Source: Brevibacterium antiquum CNRZ 918 (GTDB taxonomy: Bacteria; Actinomycetota; Actinomycetes; Actinomycetales; Brevibacteriaceae). Taken from it: a DNA stretch of 64,000 bases. The DNA lies in NCBI RefSeq assembly GCF_900169145.1, contig NZ_FXZD01000001.1, positions 124,001 to 188,000 on the forward strand, given 5' to 3'. Of this stretch, positions 8,479 to 17,417 are shown in pieces. The translations under genes and the position numbers were made by a program. The notes under the pieces were generated by a model, which searched no databases, was not told the DNA's origin, and saw only the letters and a list, made by a program, of their open reading frames with translations. The stretch's first letter is position 1; every line of letters begins with the position of its first letter.

Positions 8479-8900
8479 TCCTGACCGTCGACGAGGCGCA
8501 GCGAGATCGAGTTCAGGCAGTATCGCTGGTCGGTGGGGGTGTCGTAGCCTTCACCCTCGAAGAGGTGACCCATGTGTGAATCGCAGTTGGCGCACCGAAC
8601 CTCGACGCGCTCCATGCCCATCGAAGAATCGCGGAGGTAACGAACCCGGTCCTCGGCCAGGGGAGCGTAGAACGAGGGCCAACCGCAGTGCGAGGAGAAC
8701 TTGGTGTCCGAGGGGAACAGGTCTGCTCCACAGGCACGACACTGGTACATTCCCACGGTGGTTGTGTCGACGTATTCGCCGGTGAATGGACGCTCGGTCC
8801 CTCCCTGTCGCAGCACCGTGAACTCGTCAGGGGTGAGCACGTCCTGCCAGCGGATCTCCTCGGAATTGGCTTCTGTGTTGACGTTGGGCGACTGACTCAT
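8475..8900 (-). CDS. msrB: Peptide-methionine (R)-S-oxide reductase
   Basis: 141 residues from ATG 8900, chosen because GGAGG lies 5 nt upstream; a 13-residue in-frame extension has no such signal. MsrB repairs the R-epimer of methionine sulfoxide in proteins. Structural zinc is held by two CxxC pairs (CRACG and CANCD). The signature SHCGWPSF is present, and the catalytic Cys128 is in RYCLNS near the C-terminus. The gene starts an operon with the GNAT gene. Its neighbour ohrR makes this a small oxidative-stress locus. Confidence 0.97.
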   Translation of the reverse strand: MSQSPNVNTEANSEEIRWQDVLTPDEFTVLRQGGTERPFTGEYVDTTTVGMYQCRACGADLFPSDTKFSSHCGWPSFYAPLAEDRVRYLRDSSMGMERVEVRCANCDSHMGHLFEGEGYDTPTDQRYCLNSISLRLVDGQE

Positions 8901-9037
8901 CGCGACCTCCGGTGCTTGTCGATTTCTGTTGCAGTCCATTGTCCCACTGCACTCGGGCTCAGAGGAGCCCTCTCACCTGCACAACAGCGTTTGGAGACTA
9001 CTCATTCCTTGGGTGACAATGAAGTCAGGAGGTTTTC

Positions 9038-10237
9038 ATGGTTCGCGACACTAAATTCCCGACTCGCCTGCTTCTGGCTTCGGTGGGTGTCGGTGCTGGG
9101 ATCGGCACCGTGATCTCGGTGGCGTCCTCGGGACTGGCCGCATATTTCGCACGCAGAATCGTCGTTCCCGAGAACGCGCCGGAAGAACTCGAGATTCTCC
9201 ACATCGACGGGTTTCCGCCCAATATGCGCATTCATCTGCCTGCCGATGAAGAGACCACGGTGCGCGGGACCTATGGACTCTACTTTAACCAGGGTGCCGG
9301 CCATGCTGTGATCGGCGATATCGTCGAATACGATCCGCGCTCGAGAACCGTGTCCCGGGAGATCCTCTCGGTGACCCGCGGAGACATCAAACGCGCCTCT
9401 CACGGCCGGTGGACGGGCATCGTGTACCCGGAACCGTTGGCGGCAGGAGTGAACGCCGAGGACATCGAGATCGAATCCGATGCCGGACGACTGCCTGCCT
9501 GGCTGCTGCCCACCGATCATCCCGAACCTCAGGACACGTGGGCGATCCTCGTCCATGGTCGTGCCAGCACCCGAGCCGAGGGCCTGCGCGCCGCCCCGAT
9601 CCTCAACACCTTGGGCGTGCCGGCCATCGCCATGTCCTACCGCAACGACGCCGAGGTCAGGGTCGAGACCACATCCCGCTACGGCCTCGGCGACACCGAG
9701 TGGATCGACGTGGACGCTGCAATCGACTTCGCGATCTCACGCGGGGCCCGCGACGTCGTCCTCTTCGGCTGGTCGATGGGCGGAGCCATCGCGTTGCAGG
9801 CCGCCTCCCGTGGCAGGAACCGCCGGTATGTGAAGGCCCTCGTCCTCGACGGGCCCGTCGTCGACTGGGTGAATGTCCTTGACGGCCAGGCTCGCCGCAA
9901 TATGCTTCCGACGCCGATCGCCAAACTCACTCTGGAGATGATCACCCAACCGTGGGCGCGACCGATCACCGGACTGCAGACGCCTTTGGACCTGGGCCGG
10001 CTGGACTGGGTGACACGCGCGGCGGAGCTCGACGTTCCGGTGCTGCTCATCCACTCCGACGATGACGAATTCGTGCCGTCCGCGCCATCCCACGCGCTGG
10101 CATCCGTGCGTCGCGACCTCGTGACGATGCCCGTCTATGACAAGGCCCGCCACACCAAGGAATGGAACATCGACCCCGTCCGCTGGGAAGACGATGTGGC
10201 GAACTTCCTCGAAGCGAAGATCCTGCCCAAGAGCTGA
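9038..10237 (+). CDS. Alpha/beta hydrolase, membrane-anchored
   Basis: 399 residues, with AGGAGG 6–7 nt before ATG and a possible -10 GACAAT at 9014. A single hydrophobic segment near residues 10–33 probably anchors the protein. The catalytic domain occupies about residues 155–395, with the nucleophile elbow FGWSMGGA (Ser246), the acid in HSDDDEFVP and the histidine in KARHTKEWN. The middle part resembles dipeptidyl-peptidase/acyl-esterase type hydrolases, but the substrate cannot be read from sequence. The 120-residue region between anchor and hydrolase domain is unassigned. Divergent from msrB; its stop is 2 bp from the convergent acylase gene. Confidence 0.85.
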   Translation: MVRDTKFPTRLLLASVGVGAGIGTVISVASSGLAAYFARRIVVPENAPEELEILHIDGFPPNMRIHLPADEETTVRGTYGLYFNQGAGHAVIGDIVEYDPRSRTVSREILSVTRGDIKRASHGRWTGIVYPEPLAAGVNAEDIEIESDAGRLPAWLLPTDHPEPQDTWAILVHGRASTRAEGLRAAPILNTLGVPAIAMSYRNDAEVRVETTSRYGLGDTEWIDVDAAIDFAISRGARDVVLFGWSMGGAIALQAASRGRNRRYVKALVLDGPVVDWVNVLDGQARRNMLPTPIAKLTLEMITQPWARPITGLQTPLDLGRLDWVTRAAELDVPVLLIHSDDDEFVPSAPSHALASVRRDLVTMPVYDKARHTKEWNIDPVRWEDDVANFLEAKILPKS

Positions 10238-10239
10238 TC

Positions 10240-12930
10240 TCAGGGCCGCAGCACCAGAGTATCTTCGGTGTGCCGGTCCAATGCGTCGGGCGTGTACGGC
10301 CACGGTTGGGTCCTATTGGCGGCCCAATCATCGGTCTGGTCGGCATAATGCGGGTGGAAAGCATGTCCGGAGGCGCCGGTGAGGTTGATCCACTGCGAGT
10401 GGTTGAAGTCCTTGAGGTCCACGATCTGGCGCATCGAGGGCACCCAGTTCGTCTCGTAACCGGCCGCGGCGTCCCAGCCTGTGGCGTTGACTTCTCCCGA
10501 TCCGCCAGCGACCTCATAGGGGCCCCGATTGAATAGCCGCTCAACGGGTTTGATCCCTGATTCGCCGAGGCTGGCATTGCGGATAGTCAGCCGGTGCAGA
10601 ATGCCCCACCGCCAGGTCACGGGTTCGGACCCGAGCAGATCCTCGGTCGTCTTCCACGCCGAGTCCATGGCCCGGGCCAATGCTTCGTCCCGGCCCTCGA
10701 CCTCGTCGTCGACCCACCATTCGGAATCGGGTTTCTGCAGCTGGTTCTTGATGATGAGGTACCACCGGGATCCGCCCGCAGGTGGCACCGCATCGGGCAG
10801 CTTCGGAGCGAAGACTTCGTCGAGGATCGTCTTCGAGAGCACATTGAAATAGGCTGCGGCGGCACTGTTGGCATCATCTCGGCCATCCCAGTCTGCGAGC
10901 AGTTTCTGCGCTTCGGCGATGTTGGTGTCCTTGCCCGCATCGATTTCTTCCAGCAGCGGGATCAGCGTCAACGCCAGGGGATTGAGGTCATCACCCTGGA
11001 TCCGGGACATGTCGGCTGTCGTGACATCTCCCTGAGACATTGTGTCGCGCAGCAGCTTCGTGATCCGTCGAGCTCGGTCCCCATCGTCGAAGTCATTGCC
11101 CAGCTGGACGGATTCTCCCGGGGGAGTGACCGGGTTGTTAGCCGTCACAATCCATCCGCGCTCGGGGTTGTAAAGACTCGGCAGGTCTTTGAAGTCGATG
11201 TAACCCTGCCAGTCCTCGTCTGTTTTCCAGCCGTGGCGTGGCAACATGCCGTCACCCTTGCCGCGTTTGGGGATCTTTCCCGGGGCTTGGTAGCCGATGT
11301 TGCCGGCGGTGTCCGCGTAGACGAGGTTCTGGGAGGGCACATCGAAGAGGGAGGAAGCCTCTCGGAATTCCTTCCAGTTCCTCGCAGCGTTGAGTCCGAA
11401 GATCGCGGAGGCTGTGTTGCCGGGTTCAAGTGCCGTCCATTGCAACGCCAGTTGGTAGTGCTCGTCGGCTGGGCCTGATTTCGTGTCCGCGGTGTTCGCC
11501 CCGGTGGAGGCATCGAGCACGCCGCGATAGGGTCCCTCGAGGTCGGAGATGAGGGGACCGTTGCGTGTTGAACGGATCGTGATTTCGCGCGGTTTCTCTT
11601 TCGCGATCTTCACGGTCTCCTTGCGCGTGGTCACGGGTTCGTCCCCGGAATCACGGAGGACCTTGCCATCGCGGATCTTCTCGACCACGAGGTCGGCGAC
11701 ATCAGGTCCCAGGTTCGTCAGGCCCCAAGCGATGGACTGGTTGTGTCCGATGACGACACCGGGCAGTCCCGAGAACGAGAACCCGGATACGTCGAAGGGA
11801 CATTCGGGTGTGATCTTGGTGCAGCGCAGACCGATCTGATGCCACACGGAGGGCATGGCTGGAGCCAGGTGCGGATCATTGGCCAGCAGCGGGCCACCGG
11901 TGGCAGTGCGCTCACCGGAGACCACCCACGAGTTCGACCCGATGTCGTGACTGTTGACTCCCAACAGCACAGGCAGCGATCGCAGATGTTGTTTGAGTTC
12001 GCCGAGGTTGGACGGAGTCTCGCTCCCTGCCCCGTGTCCCGGTGGCTGAGGCTGTGCCGCAGTCACCTCTCCGCCGGCATGTGCCTCACCATCGGAGGAC
12101 TTGTCGCCGGCCTTGTCCTTACCGGTCTTGCTGCCTTTGCTGCCGGCAGCGCGCGATTTGGCACCGGCATTGCCGCCGATGATCGTGGGGCGGGTGTCAT
12201 AGGGGTAGTCGGGGTAGATATCGGCCATCTGCTCGTCGTCGAGCGCGGTCTGGCTGATCGCTCGATCGATCTCGTCTTCGACGTTCGAACGCAGGTCCCA
12301 GGCCATGGCCTTGAGCCAGGAGACGCTGTCGACAGGAGTCCACTCCTCGATCTCAACCCCACCGGCTTGGAGGCCGACGACTCCGTACTCGAGAGACACC
12401 TCGGTGGGGGATTTGTCATGCAGATAGGCGTTGACACCCTCGGCATAGGCCTCGTAGTACGCTCGCGTCTTGTCATCAAGAGCCGCGACCTCCGCCTCGG
12501 CGACCTTTCGCCAGCCCAGCGTGCGAATGAACGAGTCGGTGCTGAACTGTGACTCTCCGAAGAGTTCCGAGAGTCGGCCCGAGGTGACGTGCCTGCGGAA
12601 GTCCATCTCCCAGAACCGATCCTGGGCATGGACGAAGCCCTGAGCCATGAAGAGGTCATGGGAATTGCTGGCCTCTACGGTCGGGACTCCTGACTCGTCC
12701 CGGGTGACACTGACCTCGGCATTGAGGCCAGGCAGCGACATGTCACCGTCGGTGGTGGGGAAGGACCGTCGAACGAGGAAGACGCCGAGCAGGGTGATGA
12801 CGAGGAGTAGGACGAGGACCGCTGCGAGGACACGGATGAGAACCTTCGCGCTCACGAAGCGATGCGCACCCGACGGCGGACGCACCGCTGCCACCAGAGC
12901 ACTGGAATCCTCTGAATCCGCGTCTGCCAT
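10240..12930 (-). CDS. Penicillin acylase family protein (Ntn hydrolase), membrane-anchored
   Basis: 896 residues with AAGGAGACAC before ATG. A single N-terminal transmembrane helix at about residues 29–53 follows a cytoplasmic leader, so the enzyme faces outside. The family matures by cleavage in front of an N-terminal serine of the beta chain; here HDIGSNSWVVSG gives Gly331/Ser332. The family Asn in beta-chain motifs (ANDPHL, ARNWKEF) is visible. The family includes penicillin acylases, acyl-homoserine-lactone acylases and other amide hydrolases, so the substrate is open. An unusual Lys/Gly/Ser-rich segment of about 50 residues lies shortly before the processing site (roughly residues 262–312) and probably corresponds to the removed spacer. 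Confidence 0.92.
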   Translation of the reverse strand: MADADSEDSSALVAAVRPPSGAHRFVSAKVLIRVLAAVLVLLLVITLLGVFLVRRSFPTTDGDMSLPGLNAEVSVTRDESGVPTVEASNSHDLFMAQGFVHAQDRFWEMDFRRHVTSGRLSELFGESQFSTDSFIRTLGWRKVAEAEVAALDDKTRAYYEAYAEGVNAYLHDKSPTEVSLEYGVVGLQAGGVEIEEWTPVDSVSWLKAMAWDLRSNVEDEIDRAISQTALDDEQMADIYPDYPYDTRPTIIGGNAGAKSRAAGSKGSKTGKDKAGDKSSDGEAHAGGEVTAAQPQPPGHGAGSETPSNLGELKQHLRSLPVLLGVNSHDIGSNSWVVSGERTATGGPLLANDPHLAPAMPSVWHQIGLRCTKITPECPFDVSGFSFSGLPGVVIGHNQSIAWGLTNLGPDVADLVVEKIRDGKVLRDSGDEPVTTRKETVKIAKEKPREITIRSTRNGPLISDLEGPYRGVLDASTGANTADTKSGPADEHYQLALQWTALEPGNTASAIFGLNAARNWKEFREASSLFDVPSQNLVYADTAGNIGYQAPGKIPKRGKGDGMLPRHGWKTDEDWQGYIDFKDLPSLYNPERGWIVTANNPVTPPGESVQLGNDFDDGDRARRITKLLRDTMSQGDVTTADMSRIQGDDLNPLALTLIPLLEEIDAGKDTNIAEAQKLLADWDGRDDANSAAAAYFNVLSKTILDEVFAPKLPDAVPPAGGSRWYLIIKNQLQKPDSEWWVDDEVEGRDEALARAMDSAWKTTEDLLGSEPVTWRWGILHRLTIRNASLGESGIKPVERLFNRGPYEVAGGSGEVNATGWDAAAGYETNWVPSMRQIVDLKDFNHSQWINLTGASGHAFHPHYADQTDDWAANRTQPWPYTPDALDRHTEDTLVLRP

Positions 12931-12956
12931 GTGTCTCCTTCGGCCAAGTCTGAGTT

Positions 12957-13826
12957 TCAGCTCAGATTATCAGGTGACCTAGCCTCATCTGGAGGTTTAG
13001 GCGGGTAGATGAAGGTGACGAGGACGACGGAGATCATCATCAGCAGAAACCATGCCACGAGTTTGGTTACAGGAACCATCTCCCAGCCGCCGATCTGGGA
13101 CGGGTAGAGCCACGCACCGGTGACGGTGCCGATGTTCTCAGCGATCCAGATGAAGAACGCCACCAGCACGAACGCGAGGAGGACCGGCATACGCAGAGTC
13201 ACACGGTGCACATGGAAGTGCATGCGACACCGGAAGAAGGCCACCCCGACCGCAAGGACGAGGAACAGGCGCACATCGACCACATAGTGGTGGGTGAAGA
13301 AGTTGAGATAGATCGCTGCGGCGATGACCGCGGTGATCCACCTCGGCGGGTAGTGACTGAACCGCAGGTCGAAGAGACGATAGACGCGCACGATGTAGGA
13401 GCCGACCGCGGCGTACATGAACCCCGTGAACAGGGGTACAGCCGCGATGTGGAGGACACCACCGGCGGCATAGTTCCACGAACCCACCGAGGTCTTGAAG
13501 ATCTCCATTCCGGTGCCGACGACGTGGAACAGCACGATGACCCAGAGCTCTCGCCCTGTCTCCAGTCGCAGGAGGAGCATCGCCGTCTGGATCAGGACAG
13601 CCAAGATCACGAGGAGGTCGTTGCGGGCCAGGCCTGCTTCGTCTGGGTACCACCAGGCGGTGACGATGATCGCGAGCAGCATCAGGGCCCCGAACAGGCA
13701 GGCCCAGGCCTGTTTGATCCCGAAGACGAGGAACTCGCGCACCCCGGCCGGCACCTGAGTCAGATGCCGATTGGCAAATCTGTCGAGGAGTTGTTCGAGA
13801 CGTGTGAGCTCATGCTGATCGGCCAT
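12957..13826 (-). CDS. DUF817 family integral membrane protein
   Basis: 289 residues with AAGGA before ATG. About eight hydrophobic helices span the protein after a 30-residue cytoplasmic N-terminus. The conserved pattern (FGIKQAWACLFGALML, WVIVLFHVVGTGMEIFKTSVGSWNY, FTGFMYAAVGSYI, NIGTVTGAWLYP) matches DUF817 proteins as I recall them. Function is unknown. Histidines and Trp/Tyr in the middle helices are conserved in the family. The gene is upstream of the acylase on the same strand with a 26-bp gap and may be co-transcribed. Confidence 0.85.
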   Translation of the reverse strand: MADQHELTRLEQLLDRFANRHLTQVPAGVREFLVFGIKQAWACLFGALMLLAIIVTAWWYPDEAGLARNDLLVILAVLIQTAMLLLRLETGRELWVIVLFHVVGTGMEIFKTSVGSWNYAAGGVLHIAAVPLFTGFMYAAVGSYIVRVYRLFDLRFSHYPPRWITAVIAAAIYLNFFTHHYVVDVRLFLVLAVGVAFFRCRMHFHVHRVTLRMPVLLAFVLVAFFIWIAENIGTVTGAWLYPSQIGGWEMVPVTKLVAWFLLMMISVVLVTFIYPPKPPDEARSPDNLS

Positions 13827-13932
13827 AAGGTCCTTCGACTGAGGGGAAGCGGTCGTGACAGAACCCTATCGCGCCCGGTGCCGGACTCGCCGTCGAATAC
13901 CGCGTAGTCAAAGCAGCGGTGGACTCAGCAAA

Positions 13933-13938
13933 TAGACT
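13933..13938 (+). promoter_or_regulatory. Candidate -10 box, leaderless start of the SDR gene
   Basis: TAGACT lies exactly 6 nt upstream of ATG 13945 and no Shine-Dalgarno is present. Transcription would start at or next to the A of the ATG. No convincing -35 box is seen. Confidence 0.45.
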
Positions 13939-13944
13939 TCGGAC

Positions 13945-14592
13945 ATGCACATCCTCATCTTCGGAGCCTCCGGCCATGTTGGCACGGGACTGGCCCAGCA
14001 TCTGTCCGCCGACCATCGCATCACCGGCATAGTCCGCGCGCAGCCGGCCGACGACACTGCTTACGAACCGGTCCTTGCCCCCGATTGGGTGGATCGACCG
14101 CAGTCCGTCATCGACGAGCTCCGCAGAGTGGACGCACCGCCTGTCGACGCGGTCATCGCTGCGGTCGGCGGGTGGTACGTGGATGTCTCGATGATCGATC
14201 GCGGGATCGACTCCTTCGATGAGGACTACTCCTCCTACCTGCGTGGTCATTTCGGGGCCTGTGCCGTGTCGGAGGCGCTCGCCGAGGAGGGGGGACGGGC
14301 CCCTGTCCGACACCTGGCCCTCAACGGTGTGGCCAGCGTCGAAGCCTGCCTCGGGTCCGGAGCGATCAGCGTCTTCGGTGCAGCACAGGAGATGCTCATC
14401 AGGGTGGCTGCTGCGGAGACGGAGGCGGTGCACTACCGGGAACTCAAAGTCATGGCGCCCATCGGCGGTGATGACCGCAATGATCTGCGCGGGGGAGTGG
14501 AGACGATCGGCCTTCCCGCAGTCGCCGATGCTGTCAGCGCGCTCCTGTCCCGGCCAGACGAGCACGAGATCAGCACTGCGCTCAACGTCTAG
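13945..14592 (+). CDS. Short-chain dehydrogenase / NAD(P)-binding protein
   Basis: 215 residues. A Rossmann nucleotide-binding motif IFGASGHVGTG opens the protein (GxxGxxG type), and AAVGGWYVD resembles the NNAG-like element of SDR proteins. The canonical catalytic Tyr-x-x-x-Lys is not obvious; the usual Tyr position seems to be in FGAAQEMLIR, so it may be an atypical SDR or NmrA-like sensor. The C-terminal 20 residues (LPAVADAVSALLSRPDEHEI) are typical of SDR proteins. Substrate unknown. The gene appears to be monocistronic and is convergent with the RibD-like gene (1-bp gap). Confidence 0.75.
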   Translation: MHILIFGASGHVGTGLAQHLSADHRITGIVRAQPADDTAYEPVLAPDWVDRPQSVIDELRRVDAPPVDAVIAAVGGWYVDVSMIDRGIDSFDEDYSSYLRGHFGACAVSEALAEEGGRAPVRHLALNGVASVEACLGSGAISVFGAAQEMLIRVAAAETEAVHYRELKVMAPIGGDDRNDLRGGVETIGLPAVADAVSALLSRPDEHEISTALNV

Positions 14593-14593
14593 G

Positions 14594-15142
14594 TCATGCT
14601 TTGGCGTAGCGGATGAAGATCTGGTCATCGACGGTTCGGACATCGATGAGTCGCAGGTTGAGGGTGGCTTCGAGTTGGGAGAAGTGGCTGCCGGTGTTCC
14701 GAGAGTAGAGCGGGCTGAGGCTCAGGTGCAGTTCGGCACCCGGGGCGGCATCGAGGAGACGGTAGGCCAGATTGGGTCCGGACTCGCACACCAGAGTCTC
14801 ATTCGTGGACTCGAGGTCGTCGAGCACCTGCGCGGCAGTGTCGGGAGTGAAGTGCTGAGCTCGGTAGTCGAGGCCCGCCTTCGAGAGCTGTCTGCTCAGT
14901 TCGGCCGGGTCCGATTCGGTGAGGACATGCACGGGAGTGTGTTCGAGGGCTTTGCCTGGAGCGTTGATGACCGGCAGTGCGGGATTGAGTGCGGTCCTGC
15001 GATCGATGATGATGGCACCTGCCTGCTTGCGCAGGGACGTGAAGTAGGAGAAATCGGCCTTCGTGGACACGCCTGTAGACCAGCCGTCCTGGGCATACGA
15101 TCCGTTGATCGTCTGCACGAGGGAGATGATGAGCTCTCGCAT
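14594..15142 (-). CDS. RibD C-terminal-domain (dihydrofolate-reductase-like) protein
   Basis: 182 residues from ATG 15142, which has AGAGG 8 nt upstream; the longer reading frame runs into the neighbouring gene and is rejected. The fold signals are MRELIISLVQTINGSYA at the N-terminus, DFSYFTSLRKQAGAIIIDRRTA, and a Rossmann-like segment ESGPNLAYRLLDA in place of the usual EGGP. This is the pattern of the DHFR-like RibD C-terminal reductases. Members outside riboflavin operons have unknown substrates, and there are no riboflavin genes nearby. It follows the L,D-transpeptidase-like gene by 10 bp. Confidence 0.7.
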   Translation of the reverse strand: MRELIISLVQTINGSYAQDGWSTGVSTKADFSYFTSLRKQAGAIIIDRRTALNPALPVINAPGKALEHTPVHVLTESDPAELSRQLSKAGLDYRAQHFTPDTAAQVLDDLESTNETLVCESGPNLAYRLLDAAPGAELHLSLSPLYSRNTGSHFSQLEATLNLRLIDVRTVDDQIFIRYAKA

Positions 15143-15152
15143 CTCGGTGCCT

Positions 15153-15968
15153 CTACTTCTGCAGCTGGGACTCAGGTCCCATGGCGATGCGCGGGTGGGC
15201 CTCGGGGTCGATGGTCTCAAGGATCCATTTGAGGTCCTTCTCCTTGAGAGTCACGCAGCCGTTCGTTCCCGAATCATGATCGAGATGCAGCCAGATCCCA
15301 CCGCCCTTGTCCCACCCCAGCGGGCGGGTCCTGTCGGTGGGAGGTGTGCCCGGCACACGGTTGTAGTCGATTGCGATGATGTAGTCGAAGACCCGTTCGT
15401 ATTCGGGCCCGTAGGCCACTGTCGCCGACGACGGAAGTCGATCATCCTGGGTATAGGGAAGTGCGGTCCCCGGGTCCTGTTTGTACCCGCCCGCATCGCT
15501 GAGTGTGAATACACCGATCGGTGATGTCTTGTCCCCCTCTCTGCGGTCGGCCAGCCAGCCCTTCTTCCCATTGTGGATGTCGAAGGTCTTGGCCTTCTTC
15601 CACGCCCCGTCATCGAAGGTGTAGAAACTCAGCTGCCCGGAATCGGAACTCGACTCCGCCCCGCTGGCGATGAGAACCTGAGAGGTCTCTGCGGGAATCT
15701 GTGCGGCGGTCTCCGGACCCAGCCCGGGGACCTGAACTGGGTGGGCTGGACCCGTTGCTTCGGTGGTCTCAGCCCCGGGGGGAGTCATCTGTGCGGGAGC
15801 AGCGAAATCACCGATGTCGTTGCGCTGTGCAGGTGCCGCGACCACCGCAGAATGAGCAGATGCACCGTCATCGTCTTCGCTGTCGGTCGGCGTCTGGCAT
15901 GACGACAGCGTCAAGGCCAGAACAGCGACCGTCAGACCGGTCCCGGTCCGGGCTCCACCACTGAACAT
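15153..15968 (-). CDS. L,D-transpeptidase-like (YkuD-family) lipoprotein
   Basis: 271 residues. The N-terminus is a lipoprotein signal peptide with lipobox LSSC (Cys24 predicted lipidated), followed by a disordered acidic, Ala/Pro-rich linker to about residue 90. The C-terminal domain contains the substrate-side pattern RREGDKTSPIGVFTL and the catalytic cysteine motif HLDHDSGTNGCVTLKEKDL (Cys238), typical of YkuD-type L,D-transpeptidases, which make 3-3 cross-links in peptidoglycan. It differs from canonical SHGC motifs by having TNGC. It probably acts outside the membrane on the cell wall. It is divergent from the next gene, and the RibD-like gene follows in the same direction. Confidence 0.85.
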   Translation of the reverse strand: MFSGGARTGTGLTVAVLALTLSSCQTPTDSEDDDGASAHSAVVAAPAQRNDIGDFAAPAQMTPPGAETTEATGPAHPVQVPGLGPETAAQIPAETSQVLIASGAESSSDSGQLSFYTFDDGAWKKAKTFDIHNGKKGWLADRREGDKTSPIGVFTLSDAGGYKQDPGTALPYTQDDRLPSSATVAYGPEYERVFDYIIAIDYNRVPGTPPTDRTRPLGWDKGGGIWLHLDHDSGTNGCVTLKEKDLKWILETIDPEAHPRIAMGPESQLQK

Positions 15969-16028
15969 GAGGTCATCTTCTCACGAACCTTGAGAACACG
16001 GCGGAGGCGACTATGCGAAAATGAGCCT

Positions 16029-17255
16029 ATGAGCATTCCACCTGTGCCGAACCAACCTCCGCGCCCTGGGCGTCGGAAGCCGGCCGAGGAGTCTCCGGAT
16101 TCGATCACAACGCAGTTGTTCATCGGCCAGGACAGATCCCCTGCCGCGGATGGTTCGACTCAAGCCCTCAGCTCGGACGAGCTGGCCAGACTTCAGTCGA
16201 TGGTGTCCTCCGACGGAGCCGAGGCCACCGAGGTGCTCAGTCTCGAAGAGCTGCGCCAGCTTGCCGCAGCGGAGAATCACGAATCCGCTGACAGTCACCT
16301 GCCACTGCGAAAGGTGAGGTCCGAGGACATCGCCGAGGCAGAAGCCGCCTCCGCACCGAAGCAGTGGAATCCGCAGGGCGCCTCGGCCAGGAACCTTCCG
16401 AATCCCGAACCATGGGGTGCCGATTTCGGTGCACCAGGGCCGCCTGCCCCTCAACCTCCTCCCACTGACTACCCCGGAAGCGAGTCGCACGTGCCCAACG
16501 GTGCATCACCCTATGCCCCACATGCTGCAGCCGCCTATGCGGGAAGTGGCGGCCACGGACCAGCAGGCGGAGCCTATGGGCCCGGTGGTGGCCCCGGCGG
16601 CCCCCGCAGTGGCGGATACGGCCCTGGTGGGCCCGGCGGATACGGCCCTGGTGGACCAGCCGGATACGGCCCTGGTGGACCAGCCGGCCCCGGCGGACCC
16701 CACCGACGTGAGCCCGAGACGAAGAAGGTGCCGGGCTGGCTCTGGGCCCTGGCCGTGATCGCCCTGGTGGTCGCTCTCGGCATCGTCGGATACATCGCCT
16801 GGGACGCGACGCAGGGCAAGGACGATGCCGCGTCCGACACATCCTCGCAGGGGCCCTCCGACAGTGCAGGCTCAGAGACAGGCAGCCCGACGACCTCGGC
16901 GCCGCCGGCCGCTGCCGAATCGTTCAAATCCCCGTCTGGCAACATCTCCTGCACGATCGATTCGGAGCGCAGCCGGTGCGTCATCTCATCCTTCGACTAC
17001 ACGGCCGGCGAGAAGCCCGATGACTGCCAGTTGGACAATTGGGGAGGTGTCGTCGTGGCCAATGAGAAGGGCGCCGGCTTCTCCTGCCGCGAGGCGCCGG
17101 GAAATTCGGGTCCCGCTCGGGTGCTCGGCTACGGCGAATCGATCACTGCCGAGGGGATGACCTGCACATCGACCCGCGAGGGCATGACGTGCAAGTCCGA
17201 TGAGACCGGCGTCGGCTTCACCATTCGACGTGCCTCGGTTGATTTCCTCGACTAG
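16029..17255 (+). CDS. Gly/Pro-rich membrane protein with extracytoplasmic domain
   Basis: 408 residues from ATG 16029. The cytoplasmic part (residues 1–235) is disordered: an acidic SLEELRQLAAAE region, then a Pro/Gly/Tyr-rich stretch with a three-fold 8-residue GYGPGGPA repeat. One transmembrane helix (VPGWLWALAVIALVVALGIVGYIAW) lies at about 237–262. A Ser/Thr-rich spacer follows, then a C-terminal domain with six cysteines (SGNISCTIDSERSRCVIS, PDDCQ, GFSCREA, GMTCTSTREGMTCKS) that could form three disulfides outside. I do not recognise a specific function; similar actinobacterial proteins are annotated as hypothetical. Confidence 0.85.
   Translation: MSIPPVPNQPPRPGRRKPAEESPDSITTQLFIGQDRSPAADGSTQALSSDELARLQSMVSSDGAEATEVLSLEELRQLAAAENHESADSHLPLRKVRSEDIAEAEAASAPKQWNPQGASARNLPNPEPWGADFGAPGPPAPQPPPTDYPGSESHVPNGASPYAPHAAAAYAGSGGHGPAGGAYGPGGGPGGPRSGGYGPGGPGGYGPGGPAGYGPGGPAGPGGPHRREPETKKVPGWLWALAVIALVVALGIVGYIAWDATQGKDDAASDTSSQGPSDSAGSETGSPTTSAPPAAAESFKSPSGNISCTIDSERSRCVISSFDYTAGEKPDDCQLDNWGGVVVANEKGAGFSCREAPGNSGPARVLGYGESITAEGMTCTSTREGMTCKSDETGVGFTIRRASVDFLD
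16614..16685 (+). repeat. Three 24-bp in-frame tandem repeats
   Basis: Units at 16614, 16638 and 16662 each encode GYGPGGPA/G; the second and third units are identical at the DNA level and the first differs at a few bases. They sit in the cytoplasmic Gly/Pro-rich part of the membrane protein. The near identity of units points to recent slippage. Confidence 0.85.
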
Positions 17256-17334
17256 GAATACCGGCCGGGGAGGGTAGCCGACTGGGCAGGTCCATGCCAC
17301 CATCGACCACCTCGGCGATATCGAGACCCTGATC

Positions 17335-17397
17335 TTAGAATTTGGACAGGTTTGGGGCGGACGGCGCAACCAGGGCTATGTTGATTGTGTGGCTCAC
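17335..17397 (-). CDS. Possible 20-residue peptide, antisense to the leuA leader
   Basis: GTG 17397 opens a 20-codon frame reading VSHTINIALVAPSAPNLSKF and ending in TAA. It is preceded, 8 nt away, by AGGAGG within GGAAGGAGGAG, the strongest ribosome-binding site in this stretch of the window. A 10-bp stem hairpin (17418–17455) lies directly in front of it on the same strand. I do not recognise the peptide. No gene follows on this strand (only the 3' end of the convergent membrane-protein gene), so it is not an obvious attenuator for a downstream operon. It could be a real small protein, or part of an antisense RNA controlling leuA. The quality of the initiation signal is seen directly; function is not known. 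Confidence 0.4.
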   Translation of the reverse strand: MSHTINIALVAPSAPNLSKF

Positions 17398-17417
17398 AGG
17401 TTGCTCCTCCTTCCTTG

